From: an uncultured Bacilli bacterium | GTDB lineage: Bacteria > Bacillota_I > Bacilli_A > RFN20 > CAG-449 | Length of the DNA: 64,000 nucleotides | NCBI GenBank assembly: GCA_944332075.1 | Contig: CALVJL010000003.1 | Location: forward strand, 62,001 to 126,000 | Direction of reading: 5' to 3' | Shown: one piece after another, positions 54,758-64,000 of the stretch | Layout of the letters: each line of letters opens with the position of its first letter | How positions within the stretch are numbered: position 1 is the stretch's first letter | Notes under the pieces: model-generated | The model's input: only the letters and a program-made list of their open reading frames with translations | Databases searched by the model: none | What the model was told of the DNA's origin: nothing | Program-made: the position numbers and the translations under genes

Positions 54758-57334
54758 TTAATTTAAAATATCGCGCTTCTTTTGATACTCAGCAAGTTCC
54801 TTGAGGTATTTTTCACGTTTAGCTTTTTCTTCATTAATTTTCTTTTCTGGAGCCTTAGCGATGAACGCAGGATTATTTAACATTTTATCACCGCGAAGTA
54901 ATTCGCTCTTAATAGCTGAAATTTTATCATCAAATTTCTTTTTCAAAAGCTCTTTATCGAGGTCTTCTTCAATATAAAGTTCACCGATATAGTAAATTGA
55001 TGAAAGATCCTTCTTGCTTTCATCGTCAATAATAACTTCATTAGCAAAAGTGAAACGTTTAAGATATGGCAAGATTGTTTGGAAATCAAAGCTACCAACG
55101 TGATTAAGATATAGACGAACTTTGCTATTTGGTGCTAAAGAATTATCAACTTTGAATGAACGAACATCCTTAATCATAGAAATTAGAGATGAAACGATTT
55201 TTTCACTTTCTTCAGAAACATATTTTTCTTCATATTCTGGATACTTTTCAAGGCAAATTGATTCACCATGATAAGGTAAATTAAGATAGATTTCTTCGGC
55301 GATAAAAGGAGTATATGGATAAATCATTAAAATAATTGATTTTAAAACCTTCAAAAGAACTTTTTTCGTCTCATGATTCATTGTAACTTTACTAAGTTCA
55401 AGATACCATGAGGTGAAATCATCATAGACGAAATTATAAAGGTGAGTTGACGCATTAGCAAAATCATATTTTTCCATGTTAATTGTTACATTGGTAATCG
55501 TCTTTTCTAAACGTGTCAAAATATATTTGTCAATTAATGAAAGTTTGGATAGATCAATTTCTTCATCTAATTTTTCTTCGCCTTCAAGATTAGATAAAAC
55601 AAAGCGCGAAGCATTCCAAATTTTATTGAGGTATGCTTCACTAGATTTAACTTTTTCATCACTATAGCGAGTATCGAGTCCAGGTGAAGTTGATGTCGTT
55701 AAGAAATATCTTAATGCATCAACACCATATTTCTTAATAACGTCAAAAGGATCAATTCCGTTACCTAGTGATTTTGACATTTTTCTTCCTTGCTCATCTC
55801 TAATTAATCCATGGATTAAGCATTTCTTGAATGGAGCTTTATCAGTAAATTCTAAGCCCTGGAAAATCATTCTTGAAACCCAGAAGAAAATAATATCATA
55901 GGCGGTAACCATTATATCTAAAGGATAATAACGCTTTAAATCAGCTGTCTCATTAGGCCAGCCTAATGTTGAAAACGGCCAAAGCCCAGACGAGAACCAG
56001 GTATCAAGAACATCTTCATCCTGAACATAGTTTTCCATATCAGCAGGTGGTTCTTCGCTAACGAGAATAGAACCATCCTTCTTACTATAATATGCCGGTA
56101 TTCTATGACCCCACCAAAGCTGACGAGAAATGCACCAATCATCACAATCACTCATCCAGTTTTCAAAAATCTTATTGAATCTTTCTGGTATAAATTCAAC
56201 TTTATCCTCGGTATTTTGATTTTCTAATGCTCTTTTTGCTAGTGGTCCCATTTTAACAAACCATTGTTTTTTTAGCATTGGTTCAACAACGGCATGGCTT
56301 CTTTCCGAGTGCCCGACTTGGTGGACGATATCTTCAATTTTGACTAAATATCCGTCTTGTTTTAATTTCTCAACTAATTTTTCACGGCAGACATAGCGGT
56401 CTAAGCCAACATATTCAGCTGGGCAGTTTTCATTCATCGTCGCATCATCATTCATAATGATTGGATGAGCAAGATGATGTCTTTCACCAATTAAGAAATC
56501 GTTAGGATCATGTGCCGGGGTACATTTCATGACGCCGGTACCAAAATTTAAATCGACATATTCATCAGCGATAACCGGAATTTTTTCACCATTAGCTGGA
56601 TTGATTACTTCTTTTCCAATAATATCAAGATAGCGTTCATCTTTAGGATTGACAACCAAGCAAACATCACCAAACATCGTTTCAGGACGAGTTGTGGCAA
56701 TTAAAAGATTCTTACTGCCATCGACTAATGGATAATTAAAATAATAAAATTTACCTTTATCATCTTGGTGAATAACTTCAATATTTGATAGAGCCGTTTT
56801 AAAGACTGGATCCCAGTTAATAATTCTCTCGCCGCGATAAATTAAACCTTTATTGTATAAGGTCACAAAAACATGGCGGACTGCCTTATTTAAACCATCA
56901 TCAAGAGTAAAACGTTCACGAGAATAATCAAGGGATAAACCCATAACAGCCCATTGCGAATGGATGGTTTTAGCATATTCCTTTTTCCATTCCCAAGCCT
57001 TTTCTAAGAATTTTTCCCTTCCTAAATCATAGCGAGAAATACCCTGTTCGCGAAGTCTTGCCTCAACCTTAGCTTGCGTTGCAATTCCTGCGTGGTCCAT
57101 TCCCGGTAACCAAAGAACATCGTAGCCTTTCGCTCTTTTATAACGCGCAATAATATCTTGAACTGTGGTATTCCATGCATGGCCAAGATGTAACATACCT
57201 GTTACATTTGGTGGCGGAATAACCATTGAAAATTTTGTTTTTGTTTCATCGCCAGCTAAAAAATATCCCTTGTCTTTCCAAGTTTGATACTTGCCCTGTT
57301 CAACTTCATTATGGTCGTAATGAGTTTTTAGCAT
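54758..57334 (-). CDS. valS: Valyl-tRNA synthetase
   Basis: Charges tRNA-Val. HIGH-type motif PPPNVTGMLHLGHAWNTTVQDI, editing domain (TTRPETMFGDVCLVVNP; GTGVMKCTPAHDPNDF), and KMSKS in GRKMSKSLGNGIDPFDVI. The C-terminal coiled coil (KKKFDDKISAIKSELLRGDKML) is typical of ValRS. ATG 57334 (MLKTHYDH) has GGGAGG with 5-nt spacing. Length is 858 residues. It is controlled by an upstream T-box. Confidence 0.97.
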   Translation of the reverse strand: MLKTHYDHNEVEQGKYQTWKDKGYFLAGDETKTKFSMVIPPPNVTGMLHLGHAWNTTVQDIIARYKRAKGYDVLWLPGMDHAGIATQAKVEARLREQGISRYDLGREKFLEKAWEWKKEYAKTIHSQWAVMGLSLDYSRERFTLDDGLNKAVRHVFVTLYNKGLIYRGERIINWDPVFKTALSNIEVIHQDDKGKFYYFNYPLVDGSKNLLIATTRPETMFGDVCLVVNPKDERYLDIIGKEVINPANGEKIPVIADEYVDLNFGTGVMKCTPAHDPNDFLIGERHHLAHPIIMNDDATMNENCPAEYVGLDRYVCREKLVEKLKQDGYLVKIEDIVHQVGHSERSHAVVEPMLKKQWFVKMGPLAKRALENQNTEDKVEFIPERFNKIFENWMSDCDDWCISRQLWWGHRIPAYYSKKDGSILVSEEPPADMENYVQDEDVLDTWFSSGLWPFSTLGWPNETADLKRYYPLDIMVTAYDIIFFWVSRMIFQGLEFTDKAPFKKCLIHGLIRDEQGRKMSKSLGNGIDPFDVIKKYGVDALRYFLTTSTSPGLDTRYSDEKVKSSEAYLNKIWNASRFVLSNLEGEEKLDEEIDLSKLSLIDKYILTRLEKTITNVTINMEKYDFANASTHLYNFVYDDFTSWYLELSKVTMNHETKKVLLKVLKSIILMIYPYTPFIAEEIYLNLPYHGESICLEKYPEYEEKYVSEESEKIVSSLISMIKDVRSFKVDNSLAPNSKVRLYLNHVGSFDFQTILPYLKRFTFANEVIIDDESKKDLSSIYYIGELYIEEDLDKELLKKKFDDKISAIKSELLRGDKMLNNPAFIAKAPEKKINEEKAKREKYLKELAEYQKKRDILN

Positions 57335-57344
57335 AATTTCCTCC

Positions 57345-57548
57345 CAAAAATAAAAAAACATCCTCTAAAAGGACGTCGTTAACGCGGTACCACCTTTTTT
57401 CGGCCATCGGCCGCTCTCAATTAATAACTTTAACGCAGTTAGCGAAGATTCCTCTTAGTCTCGATAGCGACGCCCGCTAACCGCCTTATCTGCTTCCACC
57501 ATCCAGACTCTCTAGAAATTTAAGTTTCGCGGCCTCTATCTCATCGAC
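57345..57548 (-). promoter_or_regulatory. T-box riboswitch of valS
   Basis: The T-box sequence GGTGGTACCGCG (57394-57383) is perfectly conserved, preceded by AAAAA. Upstream are GGATGGTGGAAGC-type stem I elements. The terminator ACATCCT / AGGACGT stem (57358-57364 with 57370-57376) with a T run follows. Uncharged tRNA-Val should bind, form the antiterminator and turn on valS. I did not resolve the specifier codon by hand. Confidence 0.93.
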
Positions 57549-57554
57549 GCTATA

Positions 57555-57583
57555 ATGATACTTGGTTTTCTTTTTCCTATCAA
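57555..57583 (-). promoter_or_regulatory. Sigma-A promoter of the T-box/valS transcript
   Basis: On the minus strand TTGATA (57583-57578), 17-nt spacer, TATCAT (57560-57555). Transcription would start about 7 nt later, just before the first leader stem. Confidence 0.6.
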
Positions 57584-57594
57584 GACAAAAAAGA

Positions 57595-57619
57595 AAAGTA
57601 GCCAAAGTTTGGCTACTTT
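57595..57619 (-). terminator. Rho-independent terminator of lon-engB
   Basis: A perfect 12-bp inverted repeat (AAAGTAGCCAAA with TTTGGCTACTTT) overlaps the engB stop codon; on the minus strand it is followed by TTCTTTTTT. Confidence 0.85.
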
Positions 57620-58185
57620 AAGATATATTCATTTAATCTCTCTTGTAAAGAATTGATTTGTTTTCGATTATTAACCGAGAAAAGTAAATAATCTTTTATT
57701 TGATTTTGTTCCGCCTCTTTCTTAATTTTTGCTAATTCGCTCTGCTTGAGCTTATCGCTCTTAGTAAAAATAATTAAATACGGATAAGGAAGAGATTGGA
57801 GAAAATTTATTGTCTCTAATTCATCGCTTGCAATATCGCGGCGCGAATCGATGAGATAACAAATCAATCGCAGTTCTTTATGATTAGTTAAATAACGCTG
57901 CATCATCATCTCAAAATCATCTTGAGAATACGCAATTCTCCGATATCCAAAACCAGGTGCATCGACTAAATAAAATGTTTTATCAATAAGATAGTAATTA
58001 ATTAGGGTTGTATGACCAGGCGTCTGTGAGACATAGGCGAGATTTTTACGGTTTGTCAAAGCGTTGATTAAAGATGATTTTCCAACATTCGACTTTCCGA
58101 TAAATAAAACCTGTGGGTAATCATAGAGATGTTCGCTTGTCGAAGATGAAGAAATAACAAATTCAGCATTATTAAAATTAATCAT
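57613..58185 (-). CDS. engB: Ribosome biogenesis GTPase EngB/YihA (YsxC)
   Basis: 190-residue GTPase for late 50S assembly. G1 FIGKSNVGKSSLINAL, G2 region QTPGHTTLI, G3 VDAPGFGYR, G4 IFTKSDKL, G5 SVNNR-like. ATG 58185 (MINFNNAEF) is supported by GAGG about 9 nt upstream; the TTG start two codons earlier is not needed. It overlaps lon by 8 nt. The lon-engB (lonA-ysxC) pair is conserved in Bacillus. Confidence 0.94.
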   Translation of the reverse strand: MINFNNAEFVISSSSTSEHLYDYPQVLFIGKSNVGKSSLINALTNRKNLAYVSQTPGHTTLINYYLIDKTFYLVDAPGFGYRRIAYSQDDFEMMMQRYLTNHKELRLICYLIDSRRDIASDELETINFLQSLPYPYLIIFTKSDKLKQSELAKIKKEAEQNQIKDYLLFSVNNRKQINSLQERLNEYILK

Positions 58186-60529
58186 TTTCAAGAGCCTCTT
58201 TCAATGCATCATCAACTGAAGAAATTAAGACAAACTTCAAGTTCTTTAAAACGACAGGAGCTAAATCAGCTAAATTACGTTCATTTTCTTGAGGAATTAA
58301 AACTTTTGTAATTCCAGAGCGATAAGCCGCTAAAGTTTTCTCTTTTAATCCGCCAATTGCTAATGCTTTACCTCTAAGAGTAACTTCACCAGTCATAGCG
58401 ACATTGGAGAGAACTTTTTTATGTGAACACGCTGACACAATTGCAACTGTCATCGCAATACCTGCTGAAGGACCATCTTTTGGAACAGCGCCTTCTGGAA
58501 CATGGATATGAATATCATTTTCCAAGAAGAGTTTTGGATCGATATTATAGCGAGCGGCATTTGCTTTGACATAGTCAAGAGCAATGGTTGCCGACTCTTT
58601 CATGACATTACCTAAATTACCGGTTAAAACTAGACCGCCTTTTCCAGCAAAATAATTGACTTCAATTGGTAAAATATCGCCGCCAACCTGAGTATAGGCT
58701 AATCCGGTAACAACACCAACTTGGTTTTCTTTTTCTTTTAAAGATACGTCGAATATTTCTGTTCCGAGATATTCTTTAACTTTTGGAATGTCAACAGTAA
58801 CAATTTTATCAAGAGAATTATTCTTTAACATATCAACTAATGCTTTACGAATAATTGTTCCAATTTTCCTTTCAAGTTCACGGACTCCAGATTCTCTAGT
58901 GTAGTAATCCATGATGTAATAAAGAGCTTCATCGGTAAAGATGATATGACTTGGATCAATACCGTTTTGTGAGCATTCCTTTTTGATTAAATGCTCAACA
59001 GCGATATGATATTTTTCTTCATTTGTATAAGTATTTAATTCGATTAATTCAAGCCTGTCGCGCAACGCAGCTGGAATATTATCAAGGTAATTTGCAGTAG
59101 CAATAAAGAGAACCTTGCTTAAGTCATATGGCTCTTCAAGATAATTATCTTGGAAGAACGAATTTTGCTCAGGATCGAGGACTTCAAGCATCGCCGAAGC
59201 TGGATCACCATGGATATTGCTAGTCATCTTATCGATTTCATCAAGTAAGAAAACTGGATTAACCACACCAGCTTTTTGCATTCCTTTAATGATCTTGCCA
59301 GGCATTGAAGCAACATAAGTTCTTCGATGGCCGCGAATCTCAGCTTCATCGCTAGTTCCGCCTAATGATGCTTTAACAAATTTTCTATTTAAAGCGCGAG
59401 CAACGGATTTAGCTAACGAAGTTTTACCGGTTCCTGGAGGTCCATAAAGACAAAGAATCGGAGCTTTCAAAGAATTTGTTACATTCTTAACAGCTAAGTA
59501 CTCTAAAATTCTTTCTTTGACCTTTTCAAGACCATAATGATCTTCATTTAAGACATCTTCAGCATGTTTTATATCATTATTATCGATACTTTCTTCGTAC
59601 CAAGGTACGCTCATCATCGTATCGATATAACCTTTCGCCATCGAATATTCTGCTGACGAAGTTGGTAATTGATTTAAGCGTTTAATTTCACTTTTAATCT
59701 TAGCTTTAATATTTTCTGGATATGGATTACTATCAAGTCTCTTCAAATAAGCTTCGACAGAATCGCTATCCTCGCTCGGATCAAGCTTATCGAGTTCGTC
59801 TTCAATTGCTTTCAATTTTTCACGAAGAATATATTCGCGTTGTTGTTTTTCACTTTTTGTACGAATCGCGTTATTGATTGTCGCATTAATTTCATCTTCA
59901 ATTTGACCTTTGCTTAATTCATTAGAAATAGTAACAAATCTTTGATTAAGCGAAGTCTCTTCGAGAAGAGCTTGCTTCATTTCAATTGGTAATTCGAGAT
60001 AAAAACAAATTTGGTTAGAAGCCTCTTCCATTCCAATTCCTTTTTGAAGGCGGTAAATAACCGGACGTGGAAGAAGATTTGGAATTTGTGAATTACTAAC
60101 GAGAGTGAGAACGTTAAGATAATTATTTTCAAGCGATTGATAATCTTCGCCATTTTCTAGCGGATAATCCATGTATTCACAATCAAAACATGGTTTGTCT
60201 TGATATGTAGAAGTTGATATTTCAGTGCACTTTACCCGTTTTAAACCAGTGACGCGCATCCGATATGTTCCATTAATATCTTTAGCCGATTCAATATGGC
60301 AGAGCGTTCCAACCCGATAGATATCATCAATTGTAGGTTCGTTGATGGCGATATCCTTCTGGGTAACGACAACAATGTCTCCATCAAATAAATCGAGAGC
60401 TTTATTCATTGCAGCTAAAGAGAAAAGACGGCCGACATCTATTGATGCAATCGGCCCTGGGAACATTACTAATCCCCGTGTAATCAATAACGGAGATGAT
60501 TTAACTGCAGTATTTTCTAAGTTAGGCAT
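58178..60529 (-). CDS. lon: ATP-dependent protease Lon
   Basis: Cytoplasmic AAA+ serine protease. N-terminal LON substrate domain (about 1-200), coiled coil (about 215-265), AAA+ module with CLYGPPGTGKTSLAKSVA (Walker A) and VFLLDEIDKM (Walker B), and the C-terminal protease domain with the Ser/Lys dyad: catalytic Ser in VPKDGPSAGIAM and Lys in GGLKEKTLAAYRSGI. Length is 783 residues. AAGGAGG precedes the ATG. I see no CIRCE element upstream. Confidence 0.97.
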   Translation of the reverse strand: MPNLENTAVKSSPLLITRGLVMFPGPIASIDVGRLFSLAAMNKALDLFDGDIVVVTQKDIAINEPTIDDIYRVGTLCHIESAKDINGTYRMRVTGLKRVKCTEISTSTYQDKPCFDCEYMDYPLENGEDYQSLENNYLNVLTLVSNSQIPNLLPRPVIYRLQKGIGMEEASNQICFYLELPIEMKQALLEETSLNQRFVTISNELSKGQIEDEINATINNAIRTKSEKQQREYILREKLKAIEDELDKLDPSEDSDSVEAYLKRLDSNPYPENIKAKIKSEIKRLNQLPTSSAEYSMAKGYIDTMMSVPWYEESIDNNDIKHAEDVLNEDHYGLEKVKERILEYLAVKNVTNSLKAPILCLYGPPGTGKTSLAKSVARALNRKFVKASLGGTSDEAEIRGHRRTYVASMPGKIIKGMQKAGVVNPVFLLDEIDKMTSNIHGDPASAMLEVLDPEQNSFFQDNYLEEPYDLSKVLFIATANYLDNIPAALRDRLELIELNTYTNEEKYHIAVEHLIKKECSQNGIDPSHIIFTDEALYYIMDYYTRESGVRELERKIGTIIRKALVDMLKNNSLDKIVTVDIPKVKEYLGTEIFDVSLKEKENQVGVVTGLAYTQVGGDILPIEVNYFAGKGGLVLTGNLGNVMKESATIALDYVKANAARYNIDPKLFLENDIHIHVPEGAVPKDGPSAGIAMTVAIVSACSHKKVLSNVAMTGEVTLRGKALAIGGLKEKTLAAYRSGITKVLIPQENERNLADLAPVVLKNLKFVLISSVDDALKEALEND

Positions 60530-60554
60530 AGGGTTTTTCCTCCTTCCGACGAAA

Positions 60555-60578
60555 AGGAATAATACCTGCTATTATCCT
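60555..60578 (-). terminator. Weak terminator after tig
   Basis: On the minus strand an AGGATAATA / TATTATTCCT stem with one bulge and a GCAGG loop, followed by TTTTC. It overlaps the tig stop codon. Confidence 0.35.
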
Positions 60579-61851
60579 AATCGTTGTTATTTGCAAGAAT
60601 GAATTTTGTAAATAATTCTTGTCTAATTTGTCTTAATAATTCATTTTGTTGAGGTTCGAGAGCTTTTCTGATATCTTCAACTTTCATTGAATAAGTCTTT
60701 GCGAATTCCTCGTATTTATCGTTAAGTGCTTTGCTATCGACAATAATATTTTCCTTACGGCAAATCTCATCGATAACTAAAGAAGTTTTGATGCTCTTTA
60801 AAGCTTCAGCCTTAATTTGATCATGATACTTTTCAAATGTAAGACCGCTAACATTTAAGAAATCTTCAAATTTGAGTCCATTGGATTCAACTTGTTTTCT
60901 AACTCTATCAATTTGAGCAGCTGTTTCATCTTCAACGATTGAATCAGAAATTTCAACAACTGCGTTCTCAACGCACTTATCAAGAATTTCATTTAGGCGA
61001 GTTTGCTCATTGCTTTGTGTTTTTCTATTCTTTAAGTCTTCTTTGACATGAGCTCTTAATTCATCGATAGTGTTGACATCTTTATAGTTGAGTTCCTTAA
61101 CGAATTCTTCATTTAATTCTGGAAGAACAACTTGCTTGACGTCGTGGCACTTTACAACAAACTTAGCATCTTTACCGGCTAATGATTCAACATAGTTAGC
61201 AGGGAAAGTGACGTTGATTGTTCTTTCTTCACCAGCTTTAATTCCAATTAAAGCATCTTCAAAACCAGGGATGAAGGAATTAGAACCTAATTTAAGTTCA
61301 TAATTTTTAGCTTCTCCACCATCAAAAGGAATATCGTTTACATAGCCCTTAAAATCAATAATAACAGTGTCACCTGAAGCAGCTTCACCATCTTTGATTT
61401 CCATAGTAGCTTGTTGATTTCTTAATTTTTCGATTTCTTCATCGATTTCTTTTTCAGTTACTCTAACAGCTTTCTTAGCAACTTTAATTCCTTTATATTC
61501 ACCTAAAGTGACTACTGGAGCTAAAGCGACTGTTACAAAAGCTTCTAATTCACTATCTGTAAGTTTTGTAATGCTTAATGCAGGTTGAGCAATAGGATTA
61601 AACTTTTCTTGTTCCATTACTTCGCGATATGCAGCATTAATTAAATTCATTAATGCCTCATGTTTAACATCGCTAGGATTAATATGTCTCTTAGCGATAT
61701 TATCTGGTACATTACCAACGCGGAATCCATCAACTTTAAGTTTTGCTTTTAATTTATTGAATTCTTTATTTTGAGCCTTAGTCCATTCATCTTTGTCTGC
61801 GACAAAAGTGATAATGGCTTCAGCTGGTTTTCTTTCAATTTTCTTTTCCAT
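60577..61851 (-). CDS. tig: Trigger factor
   Basis: Ribosome-associated chaperone and prolyl isomerase. N-terminal ribosome-binding domain with the exposed signature FRVGNVP (GFRxGxxP type), FKBP-like domain with DTVIIDFKGYVNDIPFDGGEAKNYELKLGSNSFIPGFEDALIG, and a helical C-terminal chaperone domain. ATG 61851 (MEKKIERK) has AAGGAG upstream; the longer frame adds 16 residues with no family support. Length is 424 residues. The tig-lon order, without clpX between, is noteworthy. Confidence 0.96.
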   Translation of the reverse strand: MEKKIERKPAEAIITFVADKDEWTKAQNKEFNKLKAKLKVDGFRVGNVPDNIAKRHINPSDVKHEALMNLINAAYREVMEQEKFNPIAQPALSITKLTDSELEAFVTVALAPVVTLGEYKGIKVAKKAVRVTEKEIDEEIEKLRNQQATMEIKDGEAASGDTVIIDFKGYVNDIPFDGGEAKNYELKLGSNSFIPGFEDALIGIKAGEERTINVTFPANYVESLAGKDAKFVVKCHDVKQVVLPELNEEFVKELNYKDVNTIDELRAHVKEDLKNRKTQSNEQTRLNEILDKCVENAVVEISDSIVEDETAAQIDRVRKQVESNGLKFEDFLNVSGLTFEKYHDQIKAEALKSIKTSLVIDEICRKENIIVDSKALNDKYEEFAKTYSMKVEDIRKALEPQQNELLRQIRQELFTKFILANNND

Positions 61852-61885
61852 TTTAAAAATATACTCCTTCTTTAAAGCATAAACT

Positions 61886-61914
61886 ATTTTACATAACAAT
61901 GCTAATTATAACAA
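61886..61914 (-). promoter_or_regulatory. Candidate sigma-A promoter of tig
   Basis: On the minus strand TTGTTA (61914-61909), 17-nt spacer, TAAAAT (61891-61886), about 35 nt before the tig ATG. Confidence 0.5.
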
Positions 61915-61960
61915 CAAAATATTATAAAATTTCTTCTTTAAATGATAAAGTAACCTTCTC

Positions 61961-63061
61961 TCAAAGAGAGAAAGTTTTTAAAAAATTCCATGCAGAGATG
62001 ATAACATCATCCATGTCGAAATATTTATATTGACCCAATCTGCCACCAAAGAATACTTTTTTCTCATTCTCAGCAAGTTCCCTATATCTATTGAATAAAC
62101 GAGAATTAGTTTCATCGTTAACTGGATAATATGGTTCATCACCAGTTTCAAATTTTTTAGAGTATTCCTTAGATACAACGGTTTTAGGCGAAGTGCTATC
62201 AAATTCAAAATGCTTATGTTCGATGACTCTTGTATAAGGAACATCATAATCTGTGTAATTCACGACAGCATTACCTTGATAGTTGTCACAATCGAGAACT
62301 TCCGTTTTAAAATAGACAGTTCTGTATTCAAGATGACCAAGCGAATAATCAAAATATTCATCAATTGCACCAGTATATATGATGTAGTCATATTCATTAA
62401 GGTACTCTTGTTTTCTATCGAAGAAGTTAGTTGATGTATATACTTTAATACCCGAAAGCATTTTTTCGATAATTTGCGTATATCCACCAATAGGAATGCC
62501 CTGATAGCGATCATTGAAATAATTATTATCAAAAGTAAATCTTACCGGTAGTCTCTTAATAATAAAAGATGGTAATTCAGTACATGGTTTTCCCCATTGT
62601 TTAGCAGTATATCCCTTAATTAATTTTTCATAAATCGTTTTTCCGACAAGATTAATAGCCTGTTCTTCTAGATTAGTAACATTTTCTAGATGATAATTTT
62701 TCTTTTCTTCTTCAATTCTTTCTTTAGCTTCTTTCGGTGTTTTAACATTAAAAAGTTTAGAGAAAGTATTCATGTTGAACGGTAAATTATATAGTTCATC
62801 TTTATAGATAGCGATAGGGGAATTTATATAATTATTGAACTCAGCAAATTGATTTACATAATTCCAAACTGCTTTATCGGAAGTATGAAAAATATGAGCT
62901 CCGTAGCGATGAACATTAATATTTTCAATTTTTTCAGTATAAATATTTCCTGCGATATGATCTCTTTTTTCAATAACAGTTATTTGATAGCCTTTCTTAT
63001 TCAATTCATAAGCGCAGACCGCACCAAATAATCCACTTCCAACTATTAATACTTTTTTCAT
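61961..63061 (-). CDS. glf: UDP-galactopyranose mutase
   Basis: FAD enzyme converting UDP-galactopyranose to UDP-galactofuranose for surface polysaccharide. Rossmann FAD motif VLIVGSGLFGAVCAYEL, followed by HIAGNIYTE and the conserved HRYGAHIFHTSD; active-site region FTLDNNYF-like VRFTFDNNYFNDRYQGIPIGGYTQI; the end FFGGRLGQYKYFDMDDVI is the conserved FAD-binding C-terminus. ATG 63061 lies 1 nt after the glycosyltransferase stop, with GGGGAT upstream; the longer frame overlaps it. It ends with TGA. Length is 366 residues. Confidence 0.96.
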   Translation of the reverse strand: MKKVLIVGSGLFGAVCAYELNKKGYQITVIEKRDHIAGNIYTEKIENINVHRYGAHIFHTSDKAVWNYVNQFAEFNNYINSPIAIYKDELYNLPFNMNTFSKLFNVKTPKEAKERIEEEKKNYHLENVTNLEEQAINLVGKTIYEKLIKGYTAKQWGKPCTELPSFIIKRLPVRFTFDNNYFNDRYQGIPIGGYTQIIEKMLSGIKVYTSTNFFDRKQEYLNEYDYIIYTGAIDEYFDYSLGHLEYRTVYFKTEVLDCDNYQGNAVVNYTDYDVPYTRVIEHKHFEFDSTSPKTVVSKEYSKKFETGDEPYYPVNDETNSRLFNRYRELAENEKKVFFGGRLGQYKYFDMDDVIISAWNFLKTFSL

Positions 63062-63062
63062 A

Positions 63063-64000
63063 TTATCCCCATTTCGTAATTTTACAAACAATTTTGTAAC
63101 CAGTCATTACAGCAAAGCGTCTCAATGGAGGTATCAAAATCATTGGGAAGGCAACTTGTGAACGATGGTATATCTTATTATACAATTTTTTATTCTTAGT
63201 CTTAAACTCTTTTAAAAATGCATTATAAGCTAATTTCTTTTCATTGTTGTATTCAGCATAAACGAAGCACATTGTTAAAAAAGAATAAATCCCGAGCATA
63301 TGAAGAAGGTATTTTCTCTGCTTCTTTTGCATTTTTTTGAAATCATCGAGAGTAAACATATTAATGCACAATTCACGCATAACGCGAAGTTGCTGATCAT
63401 AGCGAGATGCCATGTTATGGAGATTAACAGATTGATCTGATCTTCCAATAAAGTAACGGTATAATGGTAATTTCATAAAATACATTTTGCTAACAAAAGC
63501 TAATGGTTTGAAAGCAAAGATGTTATCGACATAGAATGTTTTTTCCAGCAAGCGAATTTTGCTTCTTTTTAATAAATTCAAGGAATATGTCATTGCATGC
63601 ATTAACACATATTGACCCGTCTTAAAATGGTTAACTTCATTCCAAGAAAAAATTTTGTTTACTGGAAAACGATGTGAATAATCCATTTCGTATTGTTCAT
63701 TTAATGTCACGTTCTCATAAACAAAATTTGTAAAATAAACATCGATATCGAGATGTTTTTCATAATTTTCCTTGATTTTATTTAAATACGTTTGATAGCT
63801 AGAAACATCGAGCCAGTCATCCGAATCAACAACCTTAAAATATAATCCGGTAGCATTATCTAGTCCGGCATTAATCCCCGATCCATGTCCGCCATTTTCT
63901 TTATGAATCACTTTGACAATTGACGGATATTTTTCTTTATATTCATCAGCAATTTTACCCGTTTCATCAGTTGATCCATCATCAACAATAATGATTTCAA
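63063..64000 (-). CDS. Family 2 glycosyltransferase (5' end outside the window)
   Basis: Partial: at least 312 residues, N-terminus cut by the right edge. The GT-A fold is clear: EIIIVDDGSTDETG (nucleotide-binding DDG), HKENGGHGSGINAGLDNATG, and VVDSDDWLDV (DxD metal site). The C-terminal part is helical and basic, without an obvious membrane helix. With glf directly downstream it probably builds a galactofuranose-containing cell-surface glycan. The acceptor is unknown. Confidence 0.88.
   Translation of the reverse strand, partial: EIIIVDDGSTDETGKIADEYKEKYPSIVKVIHKENGGHGSGINAGLDNATGLYFKVVDSDDWLDVSSYQTYLNKIKENYEKHLDIDVYFTNFVYENVTLNEQYEMDYSHRFPVNKIFSWNEVNHFKTGQYVLMHAMTYSLNLLKRSKIRLLEKTFYVDNIFAFKPLAFVSKMYFMKLPLYRYFIGRSDQSVNLHNMASRYDQQLRVMRELCINMFTLDDFKKMQKKQRKYLLHMLGIYSFLTMCFVYAEYNNEKKLAYNAFLKEFKTKNKKLYNKIYHRSQVAFPMILIPPLRRFAVMTGYKIVCKITKWG

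Noticed and set aside
61966-61985. Terminator after glf
   Set aside because: The CTTTCTCTC / GAGAGAAGG hairpin is followed by a T run only on the + strand, where no gene ends; on the minus strand it lacks one.

Overview
The window is a gene-dense, AT-rich bacterial chromosome segment. It fits a low-GC Bacillota/Mycoplasmatota-type lineage (Erysipelotrichia-, Acholeplasma- or RF39-like). Support comes from the typical Firmicute neighbourhoods (plsY/parE/parC; yqeG-yqeH-yhbY-nadD-yqeK-rsfS; xerD-deoB; rplU-prp-rpmA-obg; ftsQ-ftsA-ftsZ), an N-terminally extended L27 with its Prp protease, and a valS T-box. The genetic code is standard: TGA is a stop (for example glf and jetA) and Trp is TGG. No prophage, IS element, CRISPR array, tRNA or rRNA was recognised; almost everything is housekeeping.

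Layout. 1-11.5 kb is transcribed almost entirely rightward: yneF, (plsY leftward), eno, parE-parC, then yqeG-yqeH-yhbY-nadD/yqeK-rsfS-MTAN. At 11.49-11.86 kb lies a 376-bp gene-free region holding a good candidate dif site (11660-11687), flanked by two mirror-image arrays of an 11-bp-phased TAGTA element. From 11.86 kb to the end every gene is leftward. This is the pattern expected if both replication forks converge here, so I read the window as the replication terminus region. Chromosome-segregation genes sit around it: topoisomerase IV 4-9 kb to the left, xerD 1.4 kb to the right, a JetABC/MksBEF condensin at 12-17 kb and FtsK/SpoIIIE at about 21 kb.

From right to left the leftward part reads: GT2 glycosyltransferase (cut by the window) - glf; tig; lon-engB; T-box-valS; a terminator hairpin whose 3' arm is the ribosome-binding site of a small double-glycine-leader peptide; radC split by a frame change at an A AAA AAC heptamer; rplU-prp-rpmA-obg; ruvA-ruvB; secDF; recJ; the operon ftsQ-ftsA-ftsZ-pheS-pheT-HAD-thyX-yceD; an MraZ-box promoter with mraZ-rsmH-ftsL-small membrane protein; ftsK-pulA; ssb-like-plsC; jetA-jetB-jetC followed by two membrane proteins instead of jetD; leuS; a lipoprotein; and asp23-nusB-xseA-xseB-recN-dinB-xerD-deoB.

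The most interesting items are (1) the dif-centred mirrored repeat architecture, (2) a JetABC condensin operon without the JetD nuclease but with membrane-protein partners, (3) the leader-peptide gene whose Shine-Dalgarno is built into a terminator, and (4) the radC frame change. Start codons were moved from the longest ORF wherever a Shine-Dalgarno sequence or family N-terminus supports a shorter form.
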